The notes under the pieces are model-generated. The model was given only the letters and a program-made list of their open reading frames with translations. It did not search any database and was not told the origin of the DNA. A stretch of 64,000 nt of DNA from Urophycis tenuis (taxonomy: Eukaryota; Chordata; Actinopteri; Gadiformes; Phycidae): positions 310,001 to 374,000 of the forward strand of contig JAXIVH010000142.1 of NCBI GenBank assembly GCA_036785325.1, read 5' to 3'. The position numbers were made by a program, and so were the translations under genes. Of this stretch, positions 58,134-64,000 are shown one piece after another. The stretch's first letter is position 1. Each line of letters opens with the position of its first letter.

Positions 58134-59607
58134 AAGTTGAAGGTATGTTTTTAGCTGCTGGGTAGACTTCAGTCAACCTGACGCAGTTTAGTCTGTGATC
58201 AACCAAATTGCTCGGGGATGGGCTCATTTTAAGCGGGGAAATCTAAGGTTCCCAACGGCGTATGGCAAGATTATATTGAGTCATGGGTCGTTGAAATACT
58301 AAGCTAATTAATTTCTGTTCTTTATTGAAAGATTGATCTTAATTGAAACGTTGAAGGTATGTTTTTAGCTGCTGGGTAGACTTCAGTCAACCTGACGCAG
58401 TTTTGTCTGTGAGCAACCAGACTGCTCGCGGATGGGCTCATTTTAAGCGGGGAAATCTAAGCTTTCCAACGGCGTATGGCAAGACTATATTGACTCATGG
58501 GTCGTTGAAATACTAAGATAATTAATTTGTGTTCTGTAAGGAAAGATTGATGTTAATTGAAACGTTGAAGGTATGTTTTTAGCTGCTGGGTAGACTTCAC
58601 TCAACCTGACACAGTTTTGTCTGTGATCAACCAGACTGCTGGCGGATGGGCTCATTTTAAGCAGGGAAATCTAAGCTTTTCAACGGCGTATGGCAAGACT
58701 ATATTGACTCATGGGTCGTTTAAATACTAAGCTAATTAATTTGTGTTCTGTAAGGAAAGATTGATGTTAATTGAAACGTTGAAGGTATGTCTTTAGCTGC
58801 TGTGTAGACTTCAGTCAACCTGACGCAGATTTGTCTGTCAGCAACCAAATTGCTCGGGGATGGGCTCATTATAAGCGGGGAAATCTAAGCTTTCCAACGG
58901 CGTATGGCAAGACTATATTCACCAAAGGGCCGTTGAAATACTAAGCTAATTAATTTGTGTTCTGTAAGGAAAGATTGATGTTAATTGAAACGTTAAAGGT
59001 ATGTTTTTAGCTGCTGGGTAGACTTCATTCAACCTGACGCAGTTTAGTCTGTGATCAACCAGACTGCTCGCGGATGGGCTCATTTTAAGCGGGGAAATCT
59101 AAGCTTTCCAAAGGCGTATGGCAAGACTATATTGACTCATGGGTCGTTGAAATACTAAGCTAATTAATTTGTGTTCTGTAAGGAAAGATTGATGTTAATT
59201 GAAACGTTGAAGGTATGTTTTTAGCTGCTGGGTAGACTTTAGTCAACCTGACGCAGTTTAGTCTGTGATCAACCAGACTGCTCGCGGATGGGCTCATTTT
59301 AAGCGGGGAAATCTAAGCTTTCCAACGGCGTATGGCAAGACTATATTCACTAAAGGGTCGTTGAAATACTAAGCTAATTAATTTGTGTTCTGTAAGGAAA
59401 GATTGATGTTAATTGAAACGTTGAAGGTATGTCTTTAGCTGCTGTGTAGACTTCAGTCAACCTGACGCAGATTTGTCTGTGAGCAACCAAATTGCTCGGA
59501 GATGGGCTCATTTTAAACGGGGAAATCTAAGCTTTCCAACGACGTATGGCATGACTATATTTGCCCATGGGTCGTCGAAATAATAAGCTGATTCATGTGT
59601 GTTCTGT
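58134..59607 (+). repeat. Satellite block B20, 7 monomers
   Basis: 1,474 bp. Variant order (CGTTTAAATAC, CTGTCAGCAACC, CCAAAGGCGTATGG, ACTTTAGTC) matches B15 and B16. Confidence 0.95.
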
Positions 59608-60310
59608 TGGCTGTGGAAAGAAAATAGCACACAAGTCATACCAAGTCACCTTTATTTTTCAGTGATAAACATTAATAAATAAACAGTATGGACATTGTAT
59701 AAACAGTTGTATAAAAAGTGTAAACGGTATGAACAGTGTTCTTATAAAAGATATCAATATCAATACTGATCACGTGTGTATTTTATATTTCCAGGTTATT
59801 TGTTGATGAGCCAGAGCCTGTGACTCCCACCAACCGGCCCGTTCAGCCCACTGCGTTGTCGTCCTCCACCCGGCCGAAGCCTCCTGCGCCCACCCGCCTC
59901 CAGCCGAGGCCTCCTGCTGCATCAGCCTGTGGCCCGCCCGCCCCCTGTGTCGGCAGCACCCATACCGCTGGTCCTCCCCGCACAGCCACAGGCCCCCTCC
60001 GTCCTGCTTCGTGGGCCATCCTGCAGCTGTCTCTGCAGTCATCGTGTGTCAAAACCATTCAAACTTGTATATGGTAACATTTAAAAATGACACCAGCATA
60101 AATGAGGACCTTGCAATAGGTTGTGTGTTACAGGACCCCCCTGGCATACAGCTGTATGTCTCTGTGAAGGTGGTTGTGAAGAACTGCATCCGGCTGAACA
60201 AGTACAAGTGCCGGCGAGGCAGCAACTCTCTCGAGGGGTTGCACGCCCACCTGGTTAACGCCATCCCTTCACAGCGATATGGGATCATGCCGTTCCAAGT
60301 AAGTGATTAA

Positions 60311-60376
<66 letters not shown>

Positions 60377-60463
60377 TATATACACACACACACACACACT
60401 CGCATATATACACACACATATATATATATACTTAAACATAGCTGACCCTTTTTTTCCCCCTTC
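59608..60463 (+). repeat. Composite cassette c21, left part
   Basis: Microsatellite 60,313-60,430 (118 bp) with one AAAC interruption and a CG run of about 14 bases, the longest here. The arm breaks in CCCCCTTC at the LINE insertion and resumes at 63,881. Confidence 0.9.
59795..60298 (+). CDS. Exon-like copy c21, open frame
   Basis: CGA at 60,215-60,217, Q variant, Tyr and GCATCA. Private ACATTTAAAAATGAC (Gln to Lys) after the second candidate acceptor. Confidence 0.44.
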
Positions 60464-60493
60464 AGAATCAGAATCAGAATCAGAATCAGAATC
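60464..60493 (-). repeat. LINE 3' tail, hexamer x5
   Basis: Five perfect AGAATC units (plus strand). These are the terminal repeats by which CR1/L2-type reverse transcriptases are thought to recognise their RNA. Confidence 0.85.
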
Positions 60494-60854
60494 AAGTTTA
60501 TTGCCAAGTAGGTTTACACCTACAAGGAATTCGACTTGGTGCAATTGGTGCAAGGGAAAAAACAGTATTAAAAATATAAGTAAGTAAAAAAAAAAAAAAG
60601 TAAAAAAGTAGAAAAGTAAAATAACCATAATAAAATAAAATAAATATATATATACAATGTACAATGAATATGAGTATGAATATGAATATGGATATGGAAT
60701 ACAGAGCAGTAGTGCATGCAGAGGAAAATGGAAAAATGGTGGACCCGAATGAGTGCACACTGTACACACTGTGCGTTAATGTAACGCAGACGATCTGAAG
60801 ATGCCACGTTAATGTAGCATGTAGGTCTGTGTGGGGGGAGGGAGAGAGTCAGTG

Positions 60855-63800
60855 TCAGTGGGGGCTCCGGGCCTTGTTGACAAGGCTAGTGGCAGACGGG
60901 AAAAAACTGTTCTTATGCCGTGAGGTTTTGGTCCTGATGGACCGCAGCCTCCTGCCAGAGGGGAGTGATGCAAAGAGATGGTGACCGGGGTGGGAGGGGT
61001 CGGCCATAATCTTACCTGCACGCCTCAGGGTCCTGGAGGTGTACAGGTCCTGGAGCGACGGCAGATTGCAGCCAATCACCTTCTCTGCAGACCGAATGAT
61101 GCGCTGCAGTCTGCCCTTGTCCTTGGCGGTGGCAGCAGCGAACCAGATGGTGATGGAGGAGGTGAGGATGGACTCAATGATGGAGGAGTAGAAGTGCACC
61201 ATCATTGTCCTGGGCAGGTTGAATTTCTTCAGCTGCCTAAGGAAGTACATCCTCTGCTGGGCTTTCTTGATGAGGGAGCTGATGTTCAGCTCCCACTTGA
61301 GATCCTGGGAGATGACAGTTCCCAGGAAGCGGAAAGACTCCACAGTGTCAATTGTGTAGTCGCAGAGGGTGATGGGGGCAGGTGAGGCTGAGTACTTCCT
61401 GAAGTCCACAACCATCTCCACTGTCTTTAGAGCATTGAGCTCTAGGTTGTTCCGGCTGCACCATGTCACCAGATGGTCTATCTCCCACCTGTAGTCAGAC
61501 TCATCACCATCAGAAATGAGTCCAATGAGGGTGGTGTCATCCGCAAACTTCAGAAGCTTGACGGACTGGTGACTGGAGGTGCAGCTGTTTGTGTACAGGG
61601 AGAAGAGCAGAGGAGAAAGAACACAGCCCTGGGGGGAACCGGTGCTGATGGTCTGTGAGTCGGAGATGCATTTTCCCAGCTTCACATGCTGCTTCCTGTC
61701 AGACAGGAAGTCTGTAATCCACCTGCAGGTGGAGTCAGGCACACTAAGCTGGGAGAGCTTCTCCTGAAGCAGAGCCGGGATGATGGTGTTGAAAGCAGAG
61801 CTGAAATCCACAAACAGGATCCTGGCGTAGGTTCCTGCGGAGTCCAGGTGCTGGAGGATGTAGTGGAAGGCCAAGTTGACTGCATCGTCTACAGACCTGT
61901 TGGCTCTGTAGGCAAACTGCAGGGGGTCCAGGAGGGGGTCGGTGATGCCTTTCAGGTGTGAGAGCACAAGGCGCTCAAAGGACTTCATAACCACAGAGGT
62001 CAGGGCGACGGGTCTGAAGTCGTTAAGTCCTGTGGTCCTTGGCTTCTTGGGGACAGGAATGATGGTAGAGGTCTTGAAGCAGGCTGGCACGTGACATGTC
62101 TCCAGTGAGGTGTTGAAAATGTCTGTGAACACTGGAGACAGCTGATCAGCACAGTGCTTCAAGGTGGATGGGGAGACAGAATCCGGTCCAGCAGCTTTCC
62201 GGGGGTTCTGTCTCCTGAAGAGTTTGTTGACGTCCCTCTCATGGATGGAAAGAGTCGTCACTGAGGTGGGTGGGGGGGTCGAGGGGGGGACCTTTAAGTT
62301 TGGCATTGGTGGAGGTGCCCAGGCCCCCACTGAGGTGGGGGAGGTGATAAGCTGGAGCTGTTGGGAGGTGTCATGGGGGATGGTTGCAGGACTGTCCCTT
62401 TGTCTTTCAAAGCGGCAGTAGAACTCGTTCAGGTCATTGGCCAGACGATGGTCGTTGATGGAGTGGGGGGCTTTAGGCTTGTAGTTGGTGATTTGCCTAA
62501 GCCCTTTCCAGACAGACGCAGAGTCGTTGGCTGAGAAGTGGTGTTGGAGCTTCTCAGAGTACACTCGTTTAGCCTCTTTCACCGCCTTGCCAAACTTGTA
62601 CTTCGCCTCTTTATAACTGTCTTTGTCCCCACTCCTGAAGGCAACTTCCTTATCCAACCTTAACCTTCTGAGTTTGGCTGTGAACCAGGGTTTGTCATTG
62701 TTGTAACTCACCCTGGTGCGTGTTGGAATACAGTTGTCCTCACAGAAACTGATGTAGGACGTCACAGCCTCTGTGTACTCATCCAGACTGTTGGTAGCAG
62801 TCCTGAACACATCCCAGTCAGTAGAGTCCAAACACGCCTGGAGATCCTCCACGGCCTCACTGGTCCACTTCTTTGATGTCCTCACTACAGGTTTGCAGAG
62901 CTTTAATTTCTGCCTGTACGCAGGAATCAGGTGGACCATGACGTGGTCAGAGTGTCCCAGTGCAGCACGGGGGACGGCGTGATAGGCATCCCTGACTGTG
63001 GTGTAACAGTGATCCAGAATGTTCTCCTCTCTGGTCGGGCATTTAATAAACTGTCTATATTTAGGGAGTTCGTGAGTGAGGTTTCCTTTGTTAAAATCAC
63101 CAACGACAATAACTAAGGAGTCCGGGTTGGTACGCTCCACACACAGTATCTGGTCGGCGAGCATGCGCTGTGCGTCCTGCACGTTGGCCGACGGTGGAAT
63201 GTAAACACCGACCAGAATGAATGAAGCGAACTCACGGGGTGAATAAAAGGGCTTACAGTTTATGAAGTAAGATTCCAGATCAGGAGAACAGTGCTGCTGG
63301 ATCGCCGTCACGTCGTTGCACCAACCACTGTTGATGTAAAAACAGATTCCTCCACCTTTTGTTTTGCCGGAGAGTTCCGCGTCTCTGTCCGCTCTGTAGA
63401 GTTGGAAGCCTGCCAGCTGCAGCGCAGAGTCCGGTATTAAGCCACAAAGCCACGTCTCCGTAAAGCACAAAACAGCGGATGAATAAAAGTCCCTGTTTTT
63501 TCCCAACAGCAGTTGTAATTCGTCCAGTTTGTTGGGCAGTGAACGCACGTTAGAGAGAAATATACCCGGTAGAGGTGTGCGTAATCCGCGCTGGCGAAGA
63601 CGCACAAGCGCACCGGCACGTTTTCCTCTCCTCCGACGTTTTACTGCGTGAGCAAAGGTGAGCGCACCTTTGACCAGAATGTCCAAAATTTCCAATGTTG
63701 GGAGAGCGAAAGTAGGAAATAAATCCTCTGGCGTTGTTACCCTGATGTTCATGAGCTCTTCTCTGGTGAAAGAGCTCCGGGTGCCATCGCAAAAGACGGA

Positions 63801-63866
63801 GTTTAAACACAAAACAAAACAAAACAACGCGCACCAACACACCGAGGCGACCATCCGCGGCGCCAT
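60855..63866 (-). CDS. LINE endonuclease-reverse transcriptase polyprotein, 1003 aa
   Basis: Single open frame. Residues 1-26 start MAPRMVAS and are hydrophobic and Cys-rich, like a signal peptide, which is odd for a cytoplasmic/nuclear RT. Residues 76-92 are strongly basic (KRRRRGKR). APE-type endonuclease about 101-315: N106 (NVRS), E137 (FTETW), Y222 (GVYIPP), D257/N259 (VGDFN), D285 (ILDH), and S306-D307-H308 (GHSDH), so the catalytic set looks complete. Reverse transcriptase about 560-860: FRPVALTS (617-624), motif A FVDFSSAFNTI (D687), motif B GSPQGCVLSP (743-752), motif C FADD (774-777), and motif E RFLGTVIS. The C-terminal 140 residues carry the usual thumb-like region and no zinc knuckle. 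No stop or frameshift is seen. ATG 63,866-63,864 lies in ACCAAGATGG, an ideal Kozak context 14 nt from the 5' end. No separate ORF1 is present in this copy. Confidence 0.9.
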   Translation of the reverse strand: MAPRMVASVCWCALFCFVLCLNSVFCDGTRSSFTREELMNIRVTTPEDLFPTFALPTLEILDILVKGALTFAHAVKRRRRGKRAGALVRLRQRGLRTPLPGIFLSNVRSLPNKLDELQLLLGKNRDFYSSAVLCFTETWLCGLIPDSALQLAGFQLYRADRDAELSGKTKGGGICFYINSGWCNDVTAIQQHCSPDLESYFINCKPFYSPREFASFILVGVYIPPSANVQDAQRMLADQILCVERTNPDSLVIVVGDFNKGNLTHELPKYRQFIKCPTREENILDHCYTTVRDAYHAVPRAALGHSDHVMVHLIPAYRQKLKLCKPVVRTSKKWTSEAVEDLQACLDSTDWDVFRTATNSLDEYTEAVTSYISFCEDNCIPTRTRVSYNNDKPWFTAKLRRLRLDKEVAFRSGDKDSYKEAKYKFGKAVKEAKRVYSEKLQHHFSANDSASVWKGLRQITNYKPKAPHSINDHRLANDLNEFYCRFERQRDSPATIPHDTSQQLQLITSPTSVGAWAPPPMPNLKVPPSTPPPTSVTTLSIHERDVNKLFRRQNPRKAAGPDSVSPSTLKHCADQLSPVFTDIFNTSLETCHVPACFKTSTIIPVPKKPRTTGLNDFRPVALTSVVMKSFERLVLSHLKGITDPLLDPLQFAYRANRSVDDAVNLAFHYILQHLDSAGTYARILFVDFSSAFNTIIPALLQEKLSQLSVPDSTCRWITDFLSDRKQHVKLGKCISDSQTISTGSPQGCVLSPLLFSLYTNSCTSSHQSVKLLKFADDTTLIGLISDGDESDYRWEIDHLVTWCSRNNLELNALKTVEMVVDFRKYSASPAPITLCDYTIDTVESFRFLGTVISQDLKWELNISSLIKKAQQRMYFLRQLKKFNLPRTMMVHFYSSIIESILTSSITIWFAAATAKDKGRLQRIIRSAEKVIGCNLPSLQDLYTSRTLRRAGKIMADPSHPGHHLFASLPSGRRLRSIRTKTSRHKNSFFPSATSLVNKARSPH

Positions 63867-63872
63867 CTTGGT
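63861..63872 (-). promoter_or_regulatory. YY1-like site over the LINE start codon
   Basis: On the minus strand the 5' end reads ACCAAGATGGCG. The core AAGATGGCG matches the YY1 site used by mammalian L1 to set its transcription start. Here it also contains the ATG. Function inferred only from the motif. Confidence 0.45.
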
Positions 63873-63880
63873 ATTCGATT

Positions 63881-64000
63881 CTTCTCGGGGATTATGCTCC
63901 CAGGTTTGATCTCGGACGTCTGGTCACTTATAGCATATAATAATATTCTATTACTGTTAAGCCAACTATGAATAATAAAACAGGCCAAAACATGTGTCCT
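63881..64000 (+). repeat. Composite cassette c21, right remnant
   Basis: CTTCTCGGGGATTATGCTCCC onward continues the cassette downstream arm after the LINE. It has CCCAGGTTTGATC, the c2-type arm. The window ends in GTGTCCT before the next satellite block. Confidence 0.9.

Larger units (their letters stand above)
60464..63880 (-). mobile_element. Full-length L2/Rex1-like LINE (CR1 superfamily)
   Basis: About 3.4 kb on the minus strand, inserted in the c21 arm. Flanks CCCCCTTC and CTTCTCGGGG give a CTTC (4-bp) duplication, consistent with a single clean insertion. The 5' end is at 63,880. The 3' UTR (60,854 down to 60,464) holds an AT-rich stretch, then GGCAATAAACTTG, and ends in five copies of the hexamer GATTCT (AGAATC on the plus strand, 60,464-60,493) rather than poly(A). 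Short tandem-repeat tails of this kind are typical of CR1/L2-type LINEs. With its ORF intact and both ends present, it looks young. Confidence 0.85.

Noticed and set aside
1..59607. Centromeric satellite
   Set aside because: Length and higher-order structure would allow it, but no CENP-B-box-like TTCG...CGGG motif was seen in the monomer and nothing in the window places it at a centromere.
60460..60463. Long target-site duplication for the LINE
   Set aside because: Only CTTC (or TTC) is shared between the flanks; nothing longer can be supported.
60269..60807. Minus-strand frames of 79-166 residues over the LINE 3' UTR and CA repeat
   Set aside because: Low-complexity translation (Tyr/Ile/Phe-rich) of AT-rich UTR and microsatellite.
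61473..62421. Plus-strand frames opposite the LINE ORF
   Set aside because: Antisense shadows of a clearly conserved endonuclease-RT frame.
1..64000. CRISPR-like array from regularly repeated sequence
   Set aside because: Monomers are 214 bp and directly abut, with no short repeats or unique spacers, in a eukaryotic context full of LINE, SINE and LTR sequences.

Overview
The window is eukaryotic nuclear DNA, most likely from a ray-finned (teleost) fish. I infer this from the kinds of mobile element present: an L2/Rex1-like LINE with one long endonuclease-RT frame, a tRNA-headed SINE, a Harbinger transposon with a NAIF1-like Myb/SANT frame, and a Ty3/gypsy fragment of the Gmr1 type. There are no bacterial genes. 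The species cannot be named from the sequence.

About 57 kb of the 64 kb is one composite tandem array, all in the same orientation. It is interrupted at about 28.5-32.1 kb and runs into a LINE at 60.5 kb. Two modules alternate. (1) Blocks of a 214-bp satellite, 1 to 43 monomers per block, about 170 monomers in all. (2) A ~1-kb cassette holding an exon-like 504-bp segment with a 3' splice site (TTTCCAG|G) and a 5' splice site (CAA|GTAAGTG), then a compound CA/CG/TA microsatellite. There are 20 cassettes with the exon (c1-c15, c17-c21) and one (c16) that has lost it by deletion. Block lengths are the same modulo 214, so nearly every block is a whole number of monomers ending in a 190-bp variant monomer.

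The exon encodes part of a protein of a type I associate with uncharacterised multicopy fish proteins (RGSNSLEGLHAHL core). Eleven copies carry the same in-frame CGA to TGA nonsense change and nine are open. Only one copy, c11 at 27,293-27,796, is followed by a matching terminal exon (27,949-28,476), joined in frame through a 152-bp GT-AG intron. So 1-28.5 kb looks like the 3' part of one gene whose internal intron-exon unit has been amplified. A CCAAT/CRE-rich stretch at 31.84-31.96 kb, two splice-donor-like sites and one divergent satellite monomer mark what may be the 5' start of a second, head-to-tail copy running to the end of the window.

Between the two arrays (28.7-31.7 kb) lies the 3' end of a Gmr1-like Ty3/gypsy element: RNase H, polypurine tract and a 733-bp LTR. 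Its RNase H is split by a 1,776-bp Harbinger element flanked by CAG duplications in an ACCAGGT target. A SINE sits in c19 (55.35-55.64 kb). A seemingly intact LINE (60,464-63,880, minus strand, 1003-residue ORF) sits in c21.

Counts and periods come from comparing coordinates of shared landmarks by eye, not from an alignment program. Family names for the elements rest on recognised motifs.
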